Assembly (NCBI GenBank): GCA_021797815.1
Contig: JAJZYZ010000024.1
Span: 1 to 36,936 of the forward strand
DNA length: 36,936 nt
Direction of reading: 5' to 3'
Source: Bacillota bacterium
GTDB taxonomy: Bacteria > Bacillota > Sulfobacillia > Sulfobacillales > JAIMBI01
The notes below the pieces were generated by a model that had not been told where the DNA came from, did not search any database, and worked only from the letters and a program-made list of their open reading frames with translations. Of this stretch, positions 29,205-36,936 are shown one piece after another; the stretch's first letter is position 1; every line of letters starts with the position of its first letter. Position numbers and translations under genes: made by a program.

Positions 29205-30464
29205 CTACTCGACCCGCCGTACGCGCGCTCCCAGCGCCTGAAGCTTCGGTGCCAGCCCCACGTAGCCCCGATCCACATGCTCGATGCCCTGTACCTCAGT
29301 TTCGGATTCGGCGCCGAGCCCTGCCAGTACCAGGGCAATGCCGCCACGCAGATCCTGCGCCTCCACCGGCGAGCCCGACAGACGGTCGACGCCGCGGATG
29401 ATGGCGGTATCACGCTCCACCTTGATATTGGCGCCCATCCGCGCCAGCTCGTGGGTGTAGGAGAACCGGCTCTCAAACACGGTCTCCTGGATCACGCCCA
29501 CTCCCTCGGCGCTTGCCAGCACCGCCACCATCGGCGGGTGCAGGTCGGTCGGGAAGCCCGGGTGCGGCAGCGTCTCCACGTCCACGGCCCGGGGTCGGGC
29601 GTCGTAGCTCACGCGTACCCGATCCGTGCCCTCCTCAACCCGCGCTCCCGTCTGTTCCAATTTAAGGAGCACCGTGCGGAAGTGCTCGGGAATCACGCGC
29701 TCCACTTCGACAGAGCCCCGGGACACGGCTGCTCCCATGATGTAGGTCGCGGCTTCGATGCGGTCCGGAATCACCTCGTGCCGGATACCCCGAAGCTTCT
29801 TAACCCCGTCGACCCGCACCAGATTGGTGCCGGCGCCGCGGACACGGCCTCCCATGGCATTTAGAAAGTTGGCCAGGTCTACGATCTCCGGTTCCATGGC
29901 CGCATTTTCCAGAAGCGTCGTGCCCTCGGCCAGCGACGCGCCGATCATGAGATTGACGGTGGTGCCGACCGACGCCCGTTCGATATAGATGCGGGTGCCG
30001 CGCAGGCGGCCGGACACCTGTCCATGAATAGATCCGTGGTCGAGCGACATCTCGGCCCCGAGAGCCTGGAAGCCGCGGATGTGATAGTCAACCGGGCGCG
30101 AGCCTATCTGGCATCCGCCGGGAAACGCCACCTCCGCCTTGCCCAGGCGCGCCAGAAGCGCTCCTACCACATAATAGGAGGCGCGAAATTTTCGGGCCAG
30201 CCGGTAGGGCGCCGCATGCTGTGAAATGGGTGCGGACCAGATCTCAAGCGTCGTGGCGTCTTCCCAGCGCACATCGCCGCCTAGGGAGGACACGATCTCG
30301 CACAGATCGTGAACGTCGCGTCCGGGGGCAACATTCTCCAGAATCACCCGGCCTTCCTCCGCCAGCATGGAGGCCGAAATCAGGGCCAGCGCGCTGTTTT
30401 TGGAACCGCCGATGGGGACCGTCCCCCGGAGCGGGATCCCTCCCTCGATGATTAGTTTCGCCAG
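29205..30464 (-). CDS. murA: UDP-N-acetylglucosamine 1-carboxyvinyltransferase MurA (CTG start)
   Basis: A 419-residue enzyme of the first committed step of peptidoglycan synthesis, which adds enolpyruvate from PEP to UDP-GlcNAc. The loop cysteine is Cys118 in 'PGGCQIGSRPVDYH'. The catalytic Lys22-Asn23 pair is in 'IGGSKNSAL'. The first ATG in frame is at 30368, after this pair, so it cannot be the start. No ATG, GTG or TTG lies between it and the guaB stop at 30483. A CTG at 30464, five bases after AAGGGG, gives MAKLIIEGG, as in other MurA proteins, and puts Lys and Asn exactly at 22 and 23. The gene begins 18 bases after guaB. Confidence 0.92.
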   Translation of the reverse strand: MAKLIIEGGIPLRGTVPIGGSKNSALALISASMLAEEGRVILENVAPGRDVHDLCEIVSSLGGDVRWEDATTLEIWSAPISQHAAPYRLARKFRASYYVVGALLARLGKAEVAFPGGCQIGSRPVDYHIRGFQALGAEMSLDHGSIHGQVSGRLRGTRIYIERASVGTTVNLMIGASLAEGTTLLENAAMEPEIVDLANFLNAMGGRVRGAGTNLVRVDGVKKLRGIRHEVIPDRIEAATYIMGAAVSRGSVEVERVIPEHFRTVLLKLEQTGARVEEGTDRVRVSYDARPRAVDVETLPHPGFPTDLHPPMVAVLASAEGVGVIQETVFESRFSYTHELARMGANIKVERDTAIIRGVDRLSGSPVEAQDLRGGIALVLAGLGAESETEVQGIEHVDRGYVGLAPKLQALGARVRRVE

Positions 30465-30482
30465 TCGGACCCCTTCTCCCGA

Positions 30483-31976
<1,494 letters not shown>

Positions 31977-32031
31977 TCAAAGAATAGCACAGGGGAACCC
32001 TCCACCATTTGCCTGCAAGGCGCATCACGCC

Positions 32032-33141
32032 TTAGTCGGACGACTCCGGCAGATTCTGTAGAAATCGTTGGAGATGCGCCAGGATCGCGTCCGGCGAGCG
32101 GTCGCCGTCACCTTCCTTCAAGTAGCGGCGCTGTTCGCGGAGGACCTGGCCGAGGATTGGTCCTGCCCCGATCTGAAGCTGTCCCATCACCCGTTCCGGA
32201 CGCAGGAGGCGCGCCGGATCGGCTTCCCCCAGCCAGTGGGCCAGCTGCTGCGCCGCAACGCCGTCAGACCCGGCGACCGGGTCGACCCCGGCCAGGATGC
32301 GCGCAATCCCACGGGCCCGTGCCCGCAGCGCGTGCGGCCACTCGATGGACCCCAGGGCCTCGAGCTCATAGGCATGGGACAACGCGAGAAGCCGCGCTCC
32401 TGGATCGTCGAGGCCGTCGAGGCCCTGGCCAGGCAGGCGGGAGGGTGCCCAAAGCCCGAGCCGCGCACCTTCTATAAGTGCGCGGTCGGGCGTGGCATGG
32501 GATAACATCGCGCCGAATTCGGATCCGAGGCGGGCCGCCGAAAGCTTCTTTAACACCTCCCGACGGGCCGCCACCTCGCGCGCGAGCGCGGGGTCAAGGC
32601 GCATGGGACCCAGCGGATAGGCCAGGAAACGGATGGCCCGCAAGACACGCAAGTGATCTTCGTCAAGCCGTCGCGCCGGATCGCCCACCGCGCGGATGAC
32701 GGCCTCCTGGAGGTCGTGCAGGCCGCCCGTGGGATCAACGAGGCGGCCGGCGGCGGTGAGGGCCATCGCATTCATGGTGAAATCGCGTCGCCGGAGATCC
32801 TGGACGCCATCCCCCGTGAACCGGACCATTTCCGGGTGCCGGCCGTCAAGATACGCGGCTTCCTCCCGAAACGTAGTGACATCGACCAGACCATGCGCGG
32901 TCACCACCCCGATGCGCCCGAAGGCTTCGCCCGCCCGCACTACCGAGAGGCCTTCAGTCTGCGCGATCGCACGCACTTCGCCGGGCCGCAGAGCGGTTGC
33001 GAGATCGACGTCGTGGGGCTCCAGCCCGGCGGCCAGATCTCGCACCGCCCCGCCCACCAGCCAGGTGGTCCCCCTCGCATCAAGAAGGGTCCATAGGCTG
33101 CGGGCGGCGGGAGAGAGCCTCTCTAACCGGAAGGCCGGCAC
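32032..33141 (-). CDS. cca: tRNA nucleotidyltransferase (CCA-adding) / poly(A) polymerase family
   Basis: A 369-residue class II nucleotidyltransferase. It shows 'WLVGGAVRDLAAG' with the metal-binding 'HDVDLAT' (Asp-x-Asp), 'FGRIGVV', 'RRDFTMNAMAL', 'DPTGGLHDLQ' and 'EDHLRVLRAIRFLA'. In bacteria such proteins add CCA to tRNA 3' ends, or act as poly(A) polymerase, or add only CC or A; sequence alone does not decide. The GTG start at 33141 lies within the last codons of murC (19-base overlap). A 6-bp hairpin (32017-32033) abuts the stop. Confidence 0.85.
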   Translation of the reverse strand: MPAFRLERLSPAARSLWTLLDARGTTWLVGGAVRDLAAGLEPHDVDLATALRPGEVRAIAQTEGLSVVRAGEAFGRIGVVTAHGLVDVTTFREEAAYLDGRHPEMVRFTGDGVQDLRRRDFTMNAMALTAAGRLVDPTGGLHDLQEAVIRAVGDPARRLDEDHLRVLRAIRFLAYPLGPMRLDPALAREVAARREVLKKLSAARLGSEFGAMLSHATPDRALIEGARLGLWAPSRLPGQGLDGLDDPGARLLALSHAYELEALGSIEWPHALRARARGIARILAGVDPVAGSDGVAAQQLAHWLGEADPARLLRPERVMGQLQIGAGPILGQVLREQRRYLKEGDGDRSPDAILAHLQRFLQNLPESSD

Positions 33142-34547
33142 CCGAGCACCCGCTCTCCGAGCGTGCTGGCAAGCCGCGAGACATCCCCGGCCCCCAGTGC
33201 CAGCACCGTATCCCCGGCGCGTATTTCATGAAGGAGGCGCGCGATGCTGGCGTCGACAGATCCGCTGTATTCAATATGGGCACCCGGGCGCCGCGCGCGG
33301 CCGGCGTCAGCCAGGCGGCGGGCGAGTCCGTCGGCACCGTCGGCGGGCGCCGCCGTGCCAGGCGGAATGTAGACATCGGTAACGAAGGTGAGATCGGCCT
33401 CGGCCAGCACATCCTGGAACTCGGGCCAGAGGTTCTGCACCCGCTCGGTGCGATGCGGCTGCACCACCGCCAGCACGCGGCCGGACGTCAGCTGGCGTGC
33501 GGCCTGAATGGTTGCCCGAATTTCAGTCGGATGCACAGCGTAGTCGTCGACGATCCGAATGCCGTCTTTCAGGGCCACTGTTTCGAACCGCCGCCGGGCA
33601 CCCAAGAAATTCTGCAGCGCCCGCGCCGCCACTTCGGTTTCGACCCCCACGTGACGGGCCACCGCCAGGGCCGCGAGGGCGTTGTCCACGTTATGCCGGC
33701 CGGGAAGTCTCAAGTGAAAGGTGGCCAGCGGATCGCCGCGCCAGGCCACATCAAAAGTAGAGCCGTCGGGCGCCAGGCTGACGCGCTCCGCGGTGACGTC
33801 GCCCAGAGCCCCGAATGTCAGTACCGGCGTGGCGGCCCGCGCGACGACTCCCGCCAGCACCGGATCCTCCGCTGACATCACCGCCACCCCTCCGGGCACC
33901 ACCTGGGCCACGAAGCGGTCGACGGCCTCCACCACCGCGCTGAAGCGGCCGCCGTAATGTTCCAGGTGTTCGGGCTCGAGATTCATGACCACGGCGACGT
34001 CCGGCTTATAGCGGAGAAACGAGCCGTCGCTCTCGTCGGCCTCCGCCACCGCCCACCCACCCTTGCCGAGGTGCACGTTCTGGCCACCGAAGTCGGCCAC
34101 GTCCGCCCCCACCAACACCAGGGGATCCCATCCCGCCTCCATCAGGATGGCGCCCACCATGCTGGTGGTGGTGGTCTTACCGTGAGTGCCGGTGACGCAC
34201 ACCGCGCGGCGGGGCCCGATAAGCCGCGCCAGCATCTCCGAGCGATGGCGGATGCTGAGTCCTCTCTCCCGCGCGGCTGCCAGCTCCGGGTTGTCCGGAG
34301 GCACGTCGGTGCTGAAAACGACCTCCGTGGCGTTACCGATGTTGGCCGCGTCATGGCCATAGCTCACGCGGATGCCGGCCGCCTCGCAGCGGAGAGTCCG
34401 CTCCGACCGGCGATGGTCGGAGCCGGACACCACGGCGCCCTGAGCTCGAAATGCCAGCGCAAGCCCGCTCATGGAGTAGCCGCCGATGCCGATGAAATGG
34501 ATGCGGGACGGGCCCTTGGGGTCCGCTTCCGCCTGCGCTCCCGTCAC
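33123..34547 (-). CDS. murC: UDP-N-acetylmuramate-L-alanine ligase MurC
   Basis: A 474-residue Mur ligase that adds the first amino acid of the peptidoglycan stem peptide. 'FIGIGGYSMSGLA' (18-30) binds the nucleotide sugar, 'TGTHGKTTTT' (119-128) is the P-loop, and 'EADESDGSFLRY' and 'MNLEPEHLEHYGG' are typical. The late motif reads DDYAVHPTE where most MurC have DDYGHHPTE or DDYAHHPTE. The start is GTG at 34547, which overlaps the preceding stop as GTGA; an ATG at 34595 would overlap the upstream gene by 50 bases. murB, ftsQ and other division genes are not adjacent. Confidence 0.94.
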   Translation of the reverse strand: MTGAQAEADPKGPSRIHFIGIGGYSMSGLALAFRAQGAVVSGSDHRRSERTLRCEAAGIRVSYGHDAANIGNATEVVFSTDVPPDNPELAAARERGLSIRHRSEMLARLIGPRRAVCVTGTHGKTTTTSMVGAILMEAGWDPLVLVGADVADFGGQNVHLGKGGWAVAEADESDGSFLRYKPDVAVVMNLEPEHLEHYGGRFSAVVEAVDRFVAQVVPGGVAVMSAEDPVLAGVVARAATPVLTFGALGDVTAERVSLAPDGSTFDVAWRGDPLATFHLRLPGRHNVDNALAALAVARHVGVETEVAARALQNFLGARRRFETVALKDGIRIVDDYAVHPTEIRATIQAARQLTSGRVLAVVQPHRTERVQNLWPEFQDVLAEADLTFVTDVYIPPGTAAPADGADGLARRLADAGRARRPGAHIEYSGSVDASIARLLHEIRAGDTVLALGAGDVSRLASTLGERVLGCRPSG

Positions 34548-35050
34548 ACCCACGCTCCGTTCTTCCACAACATTCGATAATGCTCGGCCGACCATCGTAT
34601 GAAGTCAAACTCGGAATCTGTGACGGTCCGCACCACCCGTCCGGGCGCCCCCATCACCATGCTGCGCGGCGGGATGACGGCCCGGCTCGTGACCAGTGTC
34701 CCAGCAGCCAGGATGGACCCTTCCCCCACCACCGCCCCGGTCAGGACGATGGCGCCCATGCCCACCAGCACGGTGTCGCCAATCCGACACCCATGAACCA
34801 CCGCATTGTGGCCCACGGTAACGTCACGGCCGATGTCGCACGGCATTCCCGGATCCGTGTGCACCACCACTCCGTCCTGGAGGTTTGTCCGGAACCCCAC
34901 CCGGATCTCGTCCTCATCGCCCCGCAAGACCGCGTTGAACCACACCGAGGCTTCCGCCTCCAGATGCACATGGCCGATGAGATGAGAGCCCGGCGCCAGA
35001 AACACCGGATCCTCCACGGTGGGCTCAAACTCTCCGTAACGCAGCAGCAT
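34544..35050 (-). CDS. Gamma-carbonic anhydrase-like hexapeptide-repeat protein
   Basis: A 168-residue left-handed beta-helix protein. The three metal-ligand histidines of the gamma-class family are His64, His81 and His86 in 'VVVHTD' and 'VGHNAVVHGC'. 'VWFNAVLRGDEDEI' and 'NLQDGVVVHTD' match the YrdA/PaaY/CaiE-like group, in which only some members have carbonic anhydrase activity. The ATG at 35050 has weak GGGGTG upstream. It lies between tsaD and murC; there is no functional link that I know of. Confidence 0.9.
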   Translation of the reverse strand: MLLRYGEFEPTVEDPVFLAPGSHLIGHVHLEAEASVWFNAVLRGDEDEIRVGFRTNLQDGVVVHTDPGMPCDIGRDVTVGHNAVVHGCRIGDTVLVGMGAIVLTGAVVGEGSILAAGTLVTSRAVIPPRSMVMGAPGRVVRTVTDSEFDFIRWSAEHYRMLWKNGAWV

Positions 35051-35065
35051 CCGTCACACCCCTTT

Positions 35066-36097
35066 CTAAAGCCGCTCCGTGCCGAGCGGCCACGGCGTCC
35101 GCGGACCTTGCTCGAGCGACAGGCGGGCGCCGGCCAGAAATCCGTGTCGTGCGGCCAGGGCCACCATCACCCCGTTGTCGGTGCAGTAGCGGGGCTCCGG
35201 GACGAAAGCCTCAATATGATGGGCACGGGCGATAGCGGTCAGCCTTGCCTGCAGCACGCGGTTGGCCGCCACTCCCCCGGCCGCGTACACGGCCCCCACC
35301 TGGAAAGCGTCCAGCGCCCGATCGACGCGCTCCGCCAAGGCCTGTACCACCGCTTCCTGCAGGGAACGGGCGTACCGGGCGGCATTGACGGCCGGGTCTC
35401 GTTCCACGGTTTGCCGCAGGGCCGTCTTCAACCCGCTGAAGCTCATATCGTACGGACTCCCACCCCGGATGTGCCCGATAGGCAGGCGTGGTCCCGGTCC
35501 CTCAGCGGTGGCTGCCAGCCGCTCGATGGCAGGCCCCCCAGGATAACCGAGCCCGAGCAGGCGCGCACCTTTGTCGAGCGCTTCACCGGCAGCGTCGTCC
35601 TGCGTCTCACCGATCCGCACTAGGTCCCCGTGACCGCGCCACAGCCACAGACCGGTATGACCGCCGCTGACCAGGAGTGCCAGACTCGGAAACATGATCG
35701 GGCCCGAGAGGGCATTAGCGTACAGGTGTGCCTCCAGGTGATGCACGGCTACAAGCGGCCGCCCCCAGGCCACGGCCAGTGCCTTGGCGGCCGTCATGCC
35801 GACTAACAGCGCGCCAAAAAGACCGGGCCCGGCCGTCACACCAATGGCCGTGATCTCCTGCGGCTGCCGGTGGGCCTGCTGCAAGACGGCGGCGACGAGC
35901 CCGGGCAGCACGGCCACATGCTCGCGCGCCGCCACCTCCGGCACGATTCCACCGTACCGATCCTGCTTGCCGGCGGAAGACGCGACGGCTTCGCCTTCCA
36001 CCCCCTGTCCGGCGTGGACGAGCCCCACGGCCGTCTCGTCGCAGGAGGTTTCGATGCCAAGAAAGAGTTCCCCGGCGCCGTCCGCCCCCTCGTCCAC
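35066..36097 (-). CDS. tsaD: tRNA threonylcarbamoyladenosine transferase subunit TsaD
   Basis: A 343-residue protein that transfers threonylcarbamoyl to A37 of ANN-decoding tRNAs, with TsaB and TsaE. It begins 'LFLGIETSCDETAVGL'. The metal-binding histidines are His120 and His124 in 'VHHLEAHLYAN', and the Asp ligand is in 'CTDNGVMVA'. 'LLVSGGHTGLW' and 'SFSGLKTAL' are also typical. The start is GTG at 36097, seven bases after AAAGAGG. rimI lies upstream beyond a 500-base gap; tsaB and tsaE may lie beyond the right edge. Confidence 0.96.
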   Translation of the reverse strand: MDEGADGAGELFLGIETSCDETAVGLVHAGQGVEGEAVASSAGKQDRYGGIVPEVAAREHVAVLPGLVAAVLQQAHRQPQEITAIGVTAGPGLFGALLVGMTAAKALAVAWGRPLVAVHHLEAHLYANALSGPIMFPSLALLVSGGHTGLWLWRGHGDLVRIGETQDDAAGEALDKGARLLGLGYPGGPAIERLAATAEGPGPRLPIGHIRGGSPYDMSFSGLKTALRQTVERDPAVNAARYARSLQEAVVQALAERVDRALDAFQVGAVYAAGGVAANRVLQARLTAIARAHHIEAFVPEPRYCTDNGVMVALAARHGFLAGARLSLEQGPRTPWPLGTERL

Positions 36098-36599
36098 ATC
36101 ATCGCCTCTTTCCGAGACACCCTAGAGATTCGCGGCCGCACTACACGTCTTGACCGCAGAAAATGTGCATGGCTTATCTTCTGACCTCGCCGCGCGCCCG
36201 CCGAGGGCCTTTGGCGACCCGGCGCGGGCTGTCCTCGGGGCTATGATCGCATGAATTCGGCGCATTGGGTCCTGTTGCTCCTGCCCCGGCCGCGATGCTG
36301 TGCATCGCCCGCTGCCCAGGCCGCGCGGTTCGGATGGGGACGGCGGGGCCGGTGGCGCCCTTTACCGCCGTACGGCTCGGGGGGCTGTCATCTCCGAGGG
36401 CCGGCAGACGGCTCCGCGTGGTTCAGTGCAGCGGGCGCGAGACGTATTCGTCTGCGGCGGGCCGCATGACGCACCGGCACCCTCTCGCCCACGCGGCCTG
36501 GGGCGGCGTTTTCGCTCTCGGAATCTCCGACGCGGCGCGTCTTCCTAAACAGTGGCGCCATCGCCCGCCCGACTGTCGTCCGAGATCCGCCCCTGGCTC
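36098..36599. other. Gene-free stretch between rimI and tsaD
   Basis: About 500 bases without recognisable gene or RNA. It is unusual because rimI and tsaD are often adjacent. The promoter of tsaD should lie near 36110-36180, where the DNA is locally AT-richer, but no good consensus pair is seen. Confidence 0.5.
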
Positions 36600-36936
36600 C
36601 TACAGCGGGTCCTTCCACATGATAAAGGCGTCCTCATGGGTATCGGTGTAGTATCCCTTCCGGACGCCGAGCTGTACAAACCCCAATTTCTGGTACAGGT
36701 TCTGCGCCACCAGGTTCGACCGCCGGACCTCTAGCGTCATCCGATGACAGCCCTGGCTGCGGGCGCGCTCGATGAGACCGTTCATCATGGCCTCGCCAAA
36801 TCCGTGCCCCCGGAAGAGGGGGTCAATGGCGACATTGGTCACATGTGCCTCGTCAAGAATGAGCCACATCCCCCCGTAGCCGGTGATGCGTCCGTGCAGT
36901 TCCAGCACCAGATATACGGCAAAGGTGTTGTCGACG
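36600..36936 (-). CDS. rimI: Ribosomal-protein-alanine N-acetyltransferase RimI, C-terminal part (runs off right edge)
   Basis: The last 112 codons of a GNAT-family acetyltransferase. The acetyl-CoA binding motif 'PLFRGHGFGEAMM' (R-x-x-G-x-G) is present, preceded by 'AHVTNVAIDP' and followed by 'LEVRRSNLVAQNLYQKLGF', which is highly typical of RimI. RimI acetylates the N-terminus of ribosomal protein S18 and sometimes other proteins. The frame is open to the right edge, so the true start lies outside the window. Its place next to tsaD supports the call. Confidence 0.9.
   Translation of the reverse strand, partial: VDNTFAVYLVLELHGRITGYGGMWLILDEAHVTNVAIDPLFRGHGFGEAMMNGLIERARSQGCHRMTLEVRRSNLVAQNLYQKLGFVQLGVRKGYYTDTHEDAFIMWKDPL

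Overview
The window reads as chromosomal DNA from a high-GC, Gram-positive-type bacterium, most likely a Firmicute of the Sulfobacillus/Thermaerobacter kind; that placement is inference. Supporting signs are a perfect CIRCE element before groES-groEL, strong GGAGG-type ribosome sites, a GlnR-like MerR regulator, GatCAB, NAD+-dependent ligase beside PcrA, and a Gram-positive (PrgI/TraC-type) conjugation apparatus. Most genes lie on the minus strand, and many neighbours overlap by exactly four bases (ATGA or GTGA).

Layout. 1-2274: the start of a type IV secretion (conjugation) operon on the minus strand: VirB2-like pilin, VirB6-like channel protein, PrgI/VirB3-like protein, a TraC-like protein and the N-terminus of a VirB4-like ATPase that runs off the left edge. 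This looks like part of an integrative conjugative element. 2275-5222: gene-poor DNA with one clear gene, an L-rhamnose mutarotase-like protein on the plus strand. Its two edges carry diverged direct copies of the same block of about 200 bp, one being the leader, ribosome site and first codons of virB2. 5223-10437: one operon gatC-gatA-gatB-rlmD-small membrane protein-acyl-CoA thioesterase. 10482-12633: oppD-oppF ATPases with promoter and terminator. 12665-16785: pcrA-ligA (repair and replication). 17206-21028: GlnR-like regulator-hpt-guaA-purB (purine salvage and synthesis). 21847-23981: groES-groEL with promoter, CIRCE and terminator. 24132-25493: membrane protein-moaC-mogA (molybdenum cofactor). 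26413-27921: two plus-strand genes, a small membrane protein and a lipoprotein with a beta-propeller-like fold, closed by a hairpin shared with the convergent thiolase gene. 27995-36936: thiolase, murA, guaB, cca, murC, gamma-carbonic anhydrase-like protein, tsaD and the C-terminal part of rimI.

How genes work together: guaB, guaA, hpt and purB cover purine interconversion; murA and murC serve peptidoglycan precursor synthesis; gatCAB makes Gln-tRNA/Asn-tRNA by transamidation; tsaD, cca and rlmD modify tRNA or rRNA; groESL is under HrcA-type control.

The most interesting points are the duplicated virB2-leader block with a decayed second copy beside the thioesterase gene, a hairpin able to mask the virB2 ribosome site, and a murA gene whose only start that keeps the catalytic Lys22/Asn23 is a CTG. 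About 5 kb in six stretches of gene-free DNA is as GC-rich as the genes and may be decayed sequence. No rRNA, tRNA, CRISPR array, transposase, integrase or relaxase was found.
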